A DNA stretch of 5,314 nt from Pseudomonadota bacterium (GTDB lineage Bacteria > Pseudomonadota > Gammaproteobacteria > Xanthomonadales > Rhodanobacteraceae): the NCBI GenBank assembly GCA_025351555.1, contig JANXVS010000428.1:1-5314 (forward strand), written 5' to 3'. The notes under the pieces are model-generated. The model did not search any database, was not told the DNA's origin, and saw only the letters and a list, made by a program, of their open reading frames with translations. The translations under genes and the position numbers were made by a program. The first letter of the stretch is position 1; the number at the start of each line of letters is the position of its first letter. Positions 1-5,314 of the stretch are shown here, one piece after another.

Positions 1-592
1 GGATCGCCACGCACAAGTACATGCGCACTTCCGCCGGCAGCGTCCAGATCGATCCATTGACCGTATCCGGATGCGGATTGTGCGTGAACACGCCGGGCAA
101 GTTCCAGACAAGATCGGTGCCGAACTGCATATTGACGATGACGTAACCACGGGTTGCGGGAGAAGTCCAGTAGTCCCACAGTGGCAAGTCGGTATAGACA
201 GCGCCGAGTACGAACGCGCTGAGGAACATGCAGGCCGCGTACGCAGGCAGTACACGCAAGGCACGCGACTTGAGGAAGGTCTCGAGGTTGGCGCGATGCA
301 GATAGCTGCCTGTGACCAGGAAGCCGCTGATGACGAAAAACATGTCGACGGCAAGCGATCCGCTATAGATACCGTTGCCGAGGTTCGCGCGTGCAATAAA
401 ATCGGCGGCGCCGGGGATGCCGGACATCGCATAGCTGTGACCAAAGATCACCATGGCCGCGGCGACAAAGCGCAGCAGCAGGAAATTGTCGATCCCGCTG
501 TCGAAGGCTTCGGCCAGCGTACGCCAACGCCGCCGCGGCTTGGCGATGACGGCTGGCGTCAGCTCGACGTCCATGGCGAGGGGAGCATTCAT
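1..592 (-). CDS. Membrane acyltransferase, acyltransferase-3 (OafA/YrhL-like) family, 3' end outside window
   Basis: Integral-membrane acyltransferase that probably moves an acyl group, such as acetyl, onto a cell-surface or extracellular glycan. The 197 residues visible begin with a cytoplasmic stretch of about 35 residues. The family signatures then follow in order: LLLRFVAAAMVIFGHS with Arg41 and His52 (residues 38-53), DMFFVISGFLVTG (83-95), an Arg-rich RALRVLPAY segment (110-118), and SIWTLPAEVRMY with Glu188 (181-192). Hydrophobic segments lie at about 36-52, 80-97 and 112-133. Family members carry about 10 membrane helices in 340 or more residues, so roughly the second half is missing because the window ends. 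The reading frame is open from the start to base 2. The ATG at 592 is preferred because it makes an ATGA overlap with the upstream oxygenase stop and has GGCGAG 9 nt before it. In-frame ATGs at 601 and 574 are alternatives. The family is clear; the substrate is unknown. Confidence 0.9.
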   Translation of the reverse strand, partial: MNAPLAMDVELTPAVIAKPRRRWRTLAEAFDSGIDNFLLLRFVAAAMVIFGHSYAMSGIPGAADFIARANLGNGIYSGSLAVDMFFVISGFLVTGSYLHRANLETFLKSRALRVLPAYAACMFLSAFVLGAVYTDLPLWDYWTSPATRGYVIVNMQFGTDLVWNLPGVFTHNPHPDTVNGSIWTLPAEVRMYLCVAI

Positions 593-1524
593 CGTTGCCA
601 TCTCGCCAACACCCGCCGCGCAAAATAATGCAGTCGACCCATCCGGCCGCCATGCAGCGCTGCCTGCGCTTGTTCGAGATGCTTGGTCAGCGCAGTGTTT
701 TCCCGGTATAGCCGTCGATTGTGCTGGTCCCGACGCGCGAGCAGGGTGCGCAATTCGTCGATGTCAGCGGCGCTCAGGGTCATGCCTGGCTGGAAGCGCT
801 GCGGCAGAGGGCGATCGACATAGATGGTTGAATGGGTGTCGGCCAGTTCATCCTGCGGACGGTCGGTTGTATAAAAATATAAAGCAATGGATTTGCGCGA
901 AAGCGAGGTTTTATCCACGGGCAGGGCGATGCGGGAAAAGCCGTGCCAGCTCCATTCCGTGGTCTCGAAAATCACCGCGCGGTTGTACAGCGGCGTAATC
1001 GTGGTAATGCGGTCATCGGCGGCGCGCGGGTCCGTATGCAGCTCCAGCGAGCCACCCCAGGCGGCATCCCATGCGTGATTCAGATACACGATCAAGTTCA
1101 GGCGCCGGTGCCAGCGCTCGACCGGATGGCGGTTGAAGTCGACGTGAGAATCCAGATCCTGTCCGACGCGGTTCTCGTGAGTGCCGCCGCCGAAATACCA
1201 AGGATCGTAGAGCAGGTTCGGAATGCCGGTGAGGCGACCGACGAGATCAAGAAATTGCCGCGTCTGGATCAGATCGTCCAGCGCGGTATAAGCCGGACCC
1301 AGCTCACGGATTTTTTCGACCGTGGATTTTGCGCCAAGTTCGCCGGCCTCGTTGCGCGCGTTGCCGCGCTCGAACGGCGGAAATTCGCTGAGCAGTCGCG
1401 CGCAATAATCCGGCGCCAGGAAATCGTCGATGATGACGTGGCGGAATGGATCGCGGTGTCGGAACTGCGTGGTTAGTTCGTCGGCCCTCGCGGTGACGTG
1501 GGGATCGATCATGAGGCACGTCAT
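589..1524 (-). CDS. 2-oxoglutarate/Fe(II)-dependent oxygenase (prolyl-hydroxylase-like), with helical C-terminal tail
   Basis: Predicted soluble non-haem iron dioxygenase that would hydroxylate a substrate using 2-oxoglutarate and O2. From the ATG at 1524 it is 311 residues. The double-stranded beta-helix core covers about 25-220 and opens with FRHVIIDDFLAPDYCARLL (27-45), typical of prolyl-4-hydroxylase-like members. The iron ligands can be read as His127 and Asp129 in DSHVDFN, and His194 in SWHGFSR. Arg210 in SRKSIALYFY is the likely 2-oxoglutarate binder. WGGSLELH (156-163) matches the strand that usually reads GGEL. Residues about 252-290 are polar and helical, rich in Leu, Arg, Glu and Gln, and may form a coiled coil. 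The chosen start overlaps the vapC stop as ATGA; an in-frame ATG at 1512 (307 residues) is an alternative. The reading frame stays open upstream of 1524, but that part is antisense-free overlap with vapC in another frame and is not credible protein. The substrate is unknown. The acyltransferase downstream makes a glycan or cell-envelope role possible, but this is only inferred. Confidence 0.88.
   Translation of the reverse strand: MTCLMIDPHVTARADELTTQFRHRDPFRHVIIDDFLAPDYCARLLSEFPPFERGNARNEAGELGAKSTVEKIRELGPAYTALDDLIQTRQFLDLVGRLTGIPNLLYDPWYFGGGTHENRVGQDLDSHVDFNRHPVERWHRRLNLIVYLNHAWDAAWGGSLELHTDPRAADDRITTITPLYNRAVIFETTEWSWHGFSRIALPVDKTSLSRKSIALYFYTTDRPQDELADTHSTIYVDRPLPQRFQPGMTLSAADIDELRTLLARRDQHNRRLYRENTALTKHLEQAQAALHGGRMGRLHYFARRVLARWQR
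602..607 (-). promoter_or_regulatory. Likely ribosome binding site for the acyltransferase gene
   Basis: GGCGAG read on the minus strand lies 9 nt before the ATG at 592 but directly against the in-frame ATG at 601. The spacing therefore favours 592 as the true start. The site is inside the 3' end of the oxygenase coding region, which fits translational coupling between the two genes. Confidence 0.45.
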
Positions 1525-1928
1525 TTTGCAGCCAGCGCGGCGTCGAGCGATTGTGTCAGGGCGGGTGCGGCAGCGCGCAGCTTCGCATCTTCGGTAATCA
1601 AGCGCTTGCCGAGGGCATCGGCGACGGCGAGGAAATGCGCGTCGTAACCGCTGACCTTGTAGCGCATTGCGTAGTCCAGCACCGCCTTGCCCGGAACGCG
1701 GTGCAGGTGCGGAGTCAGCAGCGTTTCCGCTTCGTCCAGATGCCGATGCGCAGCCTCCGTCGCAAGCAAGTTCGCACGCATATATGTTGTGAACACGTTG
1801 ACGAGCTCGATCAATGCGTACGGTTCCGTACACCACTCGCCGTCATGTTTGAGCAGCGTTGCGGCGTCCCGTGCGCGCGGACCGTTGATAAACAGAGGGA
1901 CGAGGATATTCGTGTCGACGACGATCAT
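1521..1928 (-). CDS. vapC: VapC-type PIN-domain ribonuclease toxin
   Basis: Toxin of a type II toxin-antitoxin pair. VapC proteins are Mg2+-dependent endoribonucleases that cut tRNA or rRNA to stop translation. At 135 residues the length is typical. The PIN-domain acidic site is complete: Asp5 in MIVVDTNILVPL, Glu41 in ALIELVNV, Asp96 in GYDAHFLAVA and Asp114 in ITEDAKL. The toxin therefore looks catalytically intact and not decayed. The start ATG overlaps the vapB stop as ATGA. There is no strong ribosome binding site before it, so translation probably depends on vapB being translated, the usual way antitoxin is kept ahead of toxin. Its own stop overlaps the ATG of the oxygenase gene in the same manner, which is unusual for a toxin-antitoxin pair. 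Family assignment is firm; the RNA target cannot be read from the sequence. Confidence 0.93.
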   Translation of the reverse strand: MIVVDTNILVPLFINGPRARDAATLLKHDGEWCTEPYALIELVNVFTTYMRANLLATEAAHRHLDEAETLLTPHLHRVPGKAVLDYAMRYKVSGYDAHFLAVADALGKRLITEDAKLRAAAPALTQSLDAALAAK

Positions 1929-2173
1929 GCGACCGTGATGTCGTCATCGCGGCCAAAGGCGATCGCGGCTTCGATGTCGTCAATGTCGGGCTTGAATCCG
2001 CCGCGCAGTTGTGTGGGACGCGGCACGAAAGGAGCCGGCTTCTTCGCCAGTGTGTTGCGCATGCCGCGCTCAAGCAGCTCCGCAATCGTGTCTTTGAGCT
2101 TCTTGTGCTCGTGGACGGCGCGGATCTTGACGCGCTGCATAAGGTCGTCAGGCAGTTCGAGTGTCGTTTTCAT
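1925..2173 (-). CDS. vapB: VapB-type ribbon-helix-helix antitoxin
   Basis: Antitoxin for the adjacent VapC, and likely DNA-binding autorepressor of the operon. It has 82 residues. The N-terminus MKTTLELPDDLMQRVKIRA reads as a ribbon-helix-helix: a short strand (1-8), a helix (9-21), a turn, and a second helix (26-40, DTIAELLERGMRN). Proteins of this fold bind palindromic operators as dimers. The C-terminal half (about 45-78) contains a Pro-rich linker, then an acidic helix-prone stretch FKPDIDDIEAAIAF. This is the usual place for toxin wrapping and active-site neutralisation. The start is set by the ATG 26 bases after the ptsI stop. A G-rich run lies immediately before it but too close to be a normal Shine-Dalgarno. 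Together with the promoter position this suggests a leaderless or nearly leaderless message. The stop overlaps the vapC start. Assignment rests on fold pattern and partner; VapB subfamilies diverge in sequence. Confidence 0.87.
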   Translation of the reverse strand: MKTTLELPDDLMQRVKIRAVHEHKKLKDTIAELLERGMRNTLAKKPAPFVPRPTQLRGGFKPDIDDIEAAIAFGRDDDITVA

Positions 2174-2179
2174 ACCCCC

Positions 2180-2208
2180 ATAATCCCATAAAACTGGTTT
2201 TATGTCGA
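2180..2208 (-). promoter_or_regulatory. Predicted vapBC promoter (-35 TCGACA, 17 bp, -10 GATTAT)
   Basis: On the minus strand TCGACA (2208-2203, five of six matches to TTGACA) is followed by exactly 17 bases and then GATTAT (2185-2180, four of six matches to TATAAT). The -35 lies in the last codons of ptsI. A start site about 7 bases beyond the -10 falls on or next to the vapB ATG at 2173, predicting a leaderless transcript. The whole spacer is occupied by a palindrome, as expected for a repressor-controlled promoter. This is a pattern match only. Confidence 0.5.
2187..2204. promoter_or_regulatory. Perfect 18-bp palindrome, likely VapB/VapBC operator
   Basis: CATAAAAC-TG-GTTTTATG has 8-bp arms that are perfect inverted repeats around a 2-bp centre. 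It overlaps the ptsI stop codon, fills the spacer of the predicted vapB promoter and lies 13 bases before the vapB start. Ribbon-helix-helix antitoxins typically bind such palindromes in their own promoters. A 2-base loop is too small for a good RNA hairpin and no T-run follows on the minus strand, so a DNA-binding site is more likely than a terminator. Confidence 0.6.
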
Positions 2209-3939
2209 GCGCATGCGCTCAATCACGCGCTCGATCCCGGCACGCGTTTGCGCGCGCAGCAGTGACGCCCCAAGTTTGCGCAATCGCCCCTGATCGCAGG
2301 TGGCGATCGCCTGCCGCACTTCCAGCAGTGAACTAGGATGCATGCTGAATTCGGTCAGGCCGAGTGCGAGCAGCAGCGCGGTGTAACGGGTATCGCCGGC
2401 CATCTCGCCGCACAGCGTCACCGCTTTGCCGGCACGCGCGCTGACGGCGATGATCTGCGCCAGCAGCTTGAGCACGGCCGGGTGCAAGGGATCGTACAGT
2501 GTACCCAGGGCATCATTGTTGCGATCGGCGGCGAGGGTGTACTGGGTCAGGTCATTGGTGCCGATCGCGATGAAGTCCAGGTACCGGATCAGGCCCGGCA
2601 ACGCGATCGCGGCGGCCGGCACTTCGATCATTGCGCCCAACTCGAAATGCTCGGCGATCTCGTAACCGCCGGTGTGCAGGTCGCGCGCGCATTGTTCGGT
2701 CAGCGCGCGTACGGCGGCGACTTCCTCGTTCGTCGTCACCATCGGTACCAGGATACGTACCGGCCCGAAACTCGACGCACGCAGGATCGCGCGCAGCTGA
2801 GTGGCGAACAGGGCCGGCCGCCGCATCGACAAGCGCACTCCGCGCACGCCGAGCGCGGGATTGGGTTCCTGCGCCAGCGCCAGGCCTGTGCCATCGGCCT
2901 TGTCGGCGCCCAGATCGAGCGTGCGGATCGTCACCGGCGCGCCGCCCATTGCCAGCACCAGATCGCGGTAGACGATGAATTGTTCTTCCTCGTCTGGCAA
3001 TTCGCGCCGTTGCAGGAACAGGAACTCGGTGCGATACAGGCCGACGCCAGCGGCACCGTAGGCGCGCGCCTGGGCGACGTCGACGAGCATTTCTGCATTT
3101 GCATACAAGTGGATTTCTATACCGTCGGCAGTGACCGTGCGTTCGTGCTTGAGCCGCGACAGCGCCTCGGTGCTGCGCGCCAGTTCGCGTTGATACTGAC
3201 GGTAGCGCGCCAGATCCTGCGCCGTGGGATGCACCACGATCTCGCCGCGCGTGCCGTCGAGCAGCAGCAGATCCTCGTCGGTGATGCATTGCAGCGCCTC
3301 ATGCGCGCCGACGATCATCGGCAGGCGCATGCTGCGTGCGAGGATTGCGCTGTGCGAAAGCGGGCTGCCGCTGGTGGTGATGACGCCGAGCACGCCGTGT
3401 TCGGTCAGGTGCGCCAGTTCCGCCGGCGCGATGGCATCGCTGACCAGGATGGTGCCGACGCGTGAGGCAATCTGGCGCTCGGCCGGCGTCGTGTCGCGCG
3501 CCAGTGCGGCTTGCACACGACCGATGACGTGATCGACATCCTCGCGTCGGCTGCGCAGGTAGGGATCGTCGATCGCCTCGAATACCGCCACCAGGCGATC
3601 GCGCTGCGCCTTCAACGCGGCGCCGGCGCGGTAGCGACCTGTGCGGATCAAAGTATACAGACCTGAGGTCAACTCGGGGTCTTGCAGGATCATGCTGTGG
3701 GCGTCGATAAATTCGCCCACCTCACGTGCCAGCGCGCCGTGCAATTTCTCGCGCAACAGGCGCAGTTCCTCGCTTGCGTGCGCCAGCGCTTCGCGCAAGC
3801 GCACGACTTCGGCTTCGACCTCGCCTTCGGCCAGCGGGCGCATGTCGATGCTGAACTGGCTCGGCTGCACCAGACGCGCACGGCCCAGGGTCATGCCGCG
3901 TGCGGCGGCAGTGCCGGCGATGACGAGGCGACCGCTCAT
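2200..3939 (-). CDS. ptsI: PTS Enzyme I (phosphoenolpyruvate-protein phosphotransferase)
   Basis: Cytoplasmic first enzyme of the phosphotransferase system: it autophosphorylates from PEP and passes the phosphate to HPr. At 579 residues it matches the roughly 575 of classical Enzyme I. It has no N-terminal GAF domain, which argues against the nitrogen-type PtsP. Residues 1-145 form the N-terminal part with the helical HPr-binding region. The phosphorylated His is His196 in GSPLSHSAILAR. The PEP-binding C-terminal barrel runs from about 265 to 575. Conserved elements there are YRTEFLFLQ (Arg303), TIRTLDLGADK (Arg339), MIEVPAA (Glu438), GTNDLTQYTLAADRNN (460-475) and LCGEMAGD with Cys510. All catalytic positions appear intact. 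The ATG overlaps the HPr stop as ATGA and has GAGGG 3 nt before it. The next gene, vapB, starts 26 bases after the stop. Confidence 0.97.
   Translation of the reverse strand: MSGRLVIAGTAAARGMTLGRARLVQPSQFSIDMRPLAEGEVEAEVVRLREALAHASEELRLLREKLHGALAREVGEFIDAHSMILQDPELTSGLYTLIRTGRYRAGAALKAQRDRLVAVFEAIDDPYLRSRREDVDHVIGRVQAALARDTTPAERQIASRVGTILVSDAIAPAELAHLTEHGVLGVITTSGSPLSHSAILARSMRLPMIVGAHEALQCITDEDLLLLDGTRGEIVVHPTAQDLARYRQYQRELARSTEALSRLKHERTVTADGIEIHLYANAEMLVDVAQARAYGAAGVGLYRTEFLFLQRRELPDEEEQFIVYRDLVLAMGGAPVTIRTLDLGADKADGTGLALAQEPNPALGVRGVRLSMRRPALFATQLRAILRASSFGPVRILVPMVTTNEEVAAVRALTEQCARDLHTGGYEIAEHFELGAMIEVPAAAIALPGLIRYLDFIAIGTNDLTQYTLAADRNNDALGTLYDPLHPAVLKLLAQIIAVSARAGKAVTLCGEMAGDTRYTALLLALGLTEFSMHPSSLLEVRQAIATCDQGRLRKLGASLLRAQTRAGIERVIERMRST
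2205..2234. repeat. GC-rich inverted repeats at the 3' end of ptsI
   Basis: TCGAGCGC (2205-2212) and GCGCTCGA (2227-2234) are perfect 8-bp inverted arms with a 14-base loop. A second, mutually exclusive structure is the perfect 14-bp palindrome GAGCGCATGCGCTC at 2207-2220. Both lie within the last codons of ptsI. The transcript could fold into either hairpin just before the stop codon. No U-run follows, so this is not a standard intrinsic terminator. It could protect the 3' end, weakly attenuate read-through, or be a by-product of coding for an Arg/Glu-rich tail. Confidence 0.4.
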
Positions 3940-4205
3940 GCGCCCTCGTCGAACTTGCGATTGAACAGATCGGCCATCGCCTCCAGCGCCGCGGCTTCAT
4001 CGGCGCCATCGGTGCGCAGGGTGATCTGACTGCCGATGCCGGCGGCCAACATCATTACGCCCATGATGCTCTTGGCGTTGATTTCGCGGCCGCGGTGGAT
4101 GAGGAACGCGTCCGCCTGAAACCCCTGCAGTAACTGCACGAGTTTTGCCGACGCGCGCGCATGCAGACCAAGCTTGTTGCTGATGGTGACGTCGCGTTCA
4201 AGCAT
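3936..4205 (-). CDS. ptsH: HPr phosphocarrier protein
   Basis: Small cytoplasmic phosphocarrier that takes phosphate from Enzyme I on a histidine and hands it to IIA proteins. It has 89 residues, the usual length. The active-site motif NKLGLHARASAKLV places His15 and Arg17 exactly at the family positions. Ser46 in INAKSIMGVMML is the regulatory serine phosphorylated by HPr kinase/phosphorylase (HprK). Such a kinase is often encoded just upstream of rapZ in Proteobacteria with this cluster, which here would be outside the window. The start ATG lies 8 bases inside the end of the IIA gene, and the stop overlaps the ptsI start. A GGGAG lies 12 nt before the ATG, rather far, so initiation is probably coupled. 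HPr would link Enzyme I below it to the IIA protein above it. Confidence 0.97.
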   Translation of the reverse strand: MLERDVTISNKLGLHARASAKLVQLLQGFQADAFLIHRGREINAKSIMGVMMLAAGIGSQITLRTDGADEAAALEAMADLFNRKFDEGA

Positions 4206-4590
4206 GGTCGATACGCACTCCCGCGCGCGCGCCGTCCGCCGCGGTCTGCGCTAGTTCGGCGAGATTCTGTTCGGAATAATTGAGCACGCGCAGCAGCATG
4301 GGCAGACTCAGGCCGGATACGCGCCGGATCTTCACGCCGAGCGGCTGAATCTTGTCGATCACGTTGCTTGGCGTCGCGCCGAAGACGTCGGTGAGCACGA
4401 GCACGCCATCGCCGGAATCGAGCTTGCGCACACGCGCCGCGGCGCTGGTCATGGCGAAATCCGTATCGCTGCCAGGTGGGATCGAAAACGCATCGACCTT
4501 GAGCGAGATGCGCCCGAGCAGATGCCGCGCGGTTTCGATCAGCGCATCGCCCATCGCCTCGTGCGTGAGCAAAAGTACACCGACACTCAT
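4198..4590 (-). CDS. PTS IIA protein, mannose/fructose (EIIA-Man) type, stand-alone
   Basis: Cytoplasmic IIA-type phosphoacceptor, 130 residues, made of the EIIA-Man fold alone. The phosphorylated His is His10 in [16 protein letters not shown], the same position as in EIIA-Man of Escherichia coli. Asp68 in [12 protein letters not shown] matches the conserved Asp that sits beside that His. No IIB domain is fused after the IIA domain, as it is in E. coli ManX, and no IIB, IIC or IID gene is visible. It may therefore act as a regulator reporting PTS phosphorylation state rather than in sugar import, or it may serve EII components encoded elsewhere. The ATG overlaps the rapZ stop as ATGA and is preceded by a good ribosome binding site. 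The last 8 bases overlap ptsH. Confidence 0.94.
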   Translation of the reverse strand: MSVGVLLLTHEAMGDALIETARHLLGRISLKVDAFSIPPGSDTDFAMTSAAARVRKLDSGDGVLVLTDVFGATPSNVIDKIQPLGVKIRRVSGLSLPMLLRVLNYSEQNLAELAQTAADGARAGVRIDHA

Positions 4591-5314
4591 TCAAGCTCCC
4601 GGTGAAACGTCAATACTTGCTCGCGCGTGGCGCGGAAGTGCTCGGCCAAGCGCTCGCACAGATAGACCGAACGATGGCGGCCGCCGGTGCAGCCGATGCA
4701 GATGGTCACATACGAGCGATTTTCCGCTTCGAAGCGCGGCAGCCAGGTATCGAGGAAATCGCGCAGCTGGGCCAGGTATTGTGCGACTTCAGGTTTGTCT
4801 TCCAGCCATTTGCGCACGGCCGCATCGCGGCCGGACAGCGGGCGCAATTGCGCATCCCAGTGCGGATTTGGCAGGCAACGCGCATCGAACACGAAGTCGG
4901 CATCGGCCGGCACGCCGCGCTTGTAGGCGAACGACTCGAACATCAGCGACAATGGTCCATCGGCCATGCCCAGCTCGGTCGCGATCAGGCGCCGCAGCTG
5001 ATGCACATTCAGATCGCTGGTGTCGATCACGCGTTCGGCGATCGACGACAGCGGCCGCATCAGCTTGCGCTCGCGCGCGATCGCATCGTTCAGCGACAAG
5101 CCTTCGCCTGTCAGCGGATGACGCCGGCGCGTGTCGGAGTAGCGCTTGAACAAGACATCATCGCGCGCGTCCAGAAAGATCAGCTGATGCTCGATGCCCT
5201 GACTGCCGAGCCCGGCCAGAACCTGCGGCAGCTTGTTCAAATCCTCGGCGCGATTGCGCACGTCGATGCCGACGGCCAAGCGCTGATGCCGGCCCGGTTG
5301 CGCCTGCGCGACGG
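4587..5314 (-). CDS. rapZ: RapZ (YvcJ/YhbJ family) nucleotide-binding RNase adapter, N-terminus outside window
   Basis: RapZ family protein. In E. coli it delivers the small RNA GlmZ to RNase E and senses glucosamine-6-phosphate to control glmS; in many other bacteria its role is less defined. The window holds the last 241 residues of a family usually about 284 long. The missing first 40-50 residues would carry the Walker A ATP-binding loop. The reading frame is open up to base 5314, with no in-frame stop between 5279 and the edge, so the TTG near 5279 is not the start. Family landmarks appear in order: [89 protein letters not shown] and [16 protein letters not shown]. The last contains the C-terminal Cys, His and Arg cluster. 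The protein ends in HRELE, so the basic KRK tail of the E. coli protein is absent. It is the first gene of the coupled PTS cluster visible here. Confidence 0.96.
   Translation of the reverse strand, partial: VAQAQPGRHQRLAVGIDVRNRAEDLNKLPQVLAGLGSQGIEHQLIFLDARDDVLFKRYSDTRRRHPLTGEGLSLNDAIARERKLMRPLSSIAERVIDTSDLNVHQLRRLIATELGMADGPLSLMFESFAYKRGVPADADFVFDARCLPNPHWDAQLRPLSGRDAAVRKWLEDKPEVAQYLAQLRDFLDTWLPRFEAENRSYVTICIGCTGGRHRSVYLCERLAEHFRATREQVLTFHRELE
4596..4600 (-). promoter_or_regulatory. Ribosome binding site for the PTS IIA gene
   Basis: GGGAG on the minus strand lies 5 nt before the ATG at 4590, within the last codons of rapZ. It is the best-spaced Shine-Dalgarno in the window and confirms the chosen start for the IIA gene. 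Confidence 0.65.

Noticed and set aside
71..628. 185-codon open frame on the plus strand
   Set aside because: It lies antisense to the acyltransferase, whose minus-strand frame shows clear family motifs. The acyltransferase is easy to miss because its stop lies beyond the window.
943..1476. 177-codon open frame on the plus strand
   Set aside because: It is antisense to the oxygenase, which carries the full HxD...H...R set; the plus-strand product has no recognisable domain.
1525..1836. Upstream extension of the oxygenase reading frame (about 104 residues)
   Set aside because: It overlaps vapC in another frame, has the low-complexity Arg/Ala/Gly composition of a shadow, and the recognisable oxygenase begins only after the ATG at 1524.
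2187..2204. Intrinsic terminator for the PTS operon
   Set aside because: The palindrome is AT-rich with only a 2-base centre and is followed on the minus strand by GGGATTATGGGGG rather than a T-run, so an operator is the better reading.
2338..3465. 375-codon open frame on the plus strand
   Set aside because: It is antisense to the well-supported ptsI gene, is rich in Arg, Gln, His and Ala as expected from a GC-rich shadow frame, and shows no family motif.
4352..5149. 265-codon open frame on the plus strand
   Set aside because: It spans the antisense of both the IIA gene and rapZ and has shadow-like composition rich in Arg, Ser and Ala.

Overview
This is a GC-rich bacterial window in which every supported gene lies on the minus strand, so transcription runs from high to low coordinates. 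The layout resembles the rapZ - PTS IIA - HPr - Enzyme I cluster of Gammaproteobacteria, particularly Xanthomonadales-like lineages. That placement is an inference from gene order and protein character, not from a database search. There is no gene-free stretch longer than 300 bases, and neighbouring genes nearly all overlap.

Region A (about 5314 to 2200) is a tightly packed regulatory and phosphotransfer operon. It holds rapZ (its N-terminal end lies outside the window), a stand-alone mannose-type PTS IIA protein, HPr (ptsH) and Enzyme I (ptsI). The junctions are 4, 8 and 4 nt overlaps, so the genes are probably translationally coupled. Together they form a phosphorelay PEP -> Enzyme I (His196) -> HPr (His15) -> IIA (His10). 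No IIB or IIC permease is visible here. HPr also keeps Ser46, the site used by HPr kinase. This looks like a regulatory PTS rather than a dedicated sugar importer.

Region B (2234 to 2174) is the short junction after ptsI. Only 26 bases separate the ptsI stop from the next start. It carries GC-rich inverted repeats at the very end of ptsI, then a perfect 18-bp AT-rich palindrome that overlaps the ptsI stop codon. That palindrome sits inside the 17-bp spacer of a plausible promoter (TCGACA / GATTAT) directed at vapB. The predicted transcript would start at or next to the vapB ATG.

Region C (2173 to 1) is an accessory chain of four genes, each joined to the next by a 4-nt ATGA overlap: a VapB-type antitoxin, a VapC PIN-domain toxin, a 2-oxoglutarate/Fe(II)-dependent oxygenase with a helical C-terminal tail, and a membrane acyltransferase of the acyltransferase-3 (OafA/YrhL-like) family that runs off the left edge. 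The unbroken coupling of a toxin-antitoxin pair to an oxygenase and an acyltransferase is the most unusual aspect of the window. The vapBC operator is well placed to control all four genes, and possibly read-through from the PTS operon.
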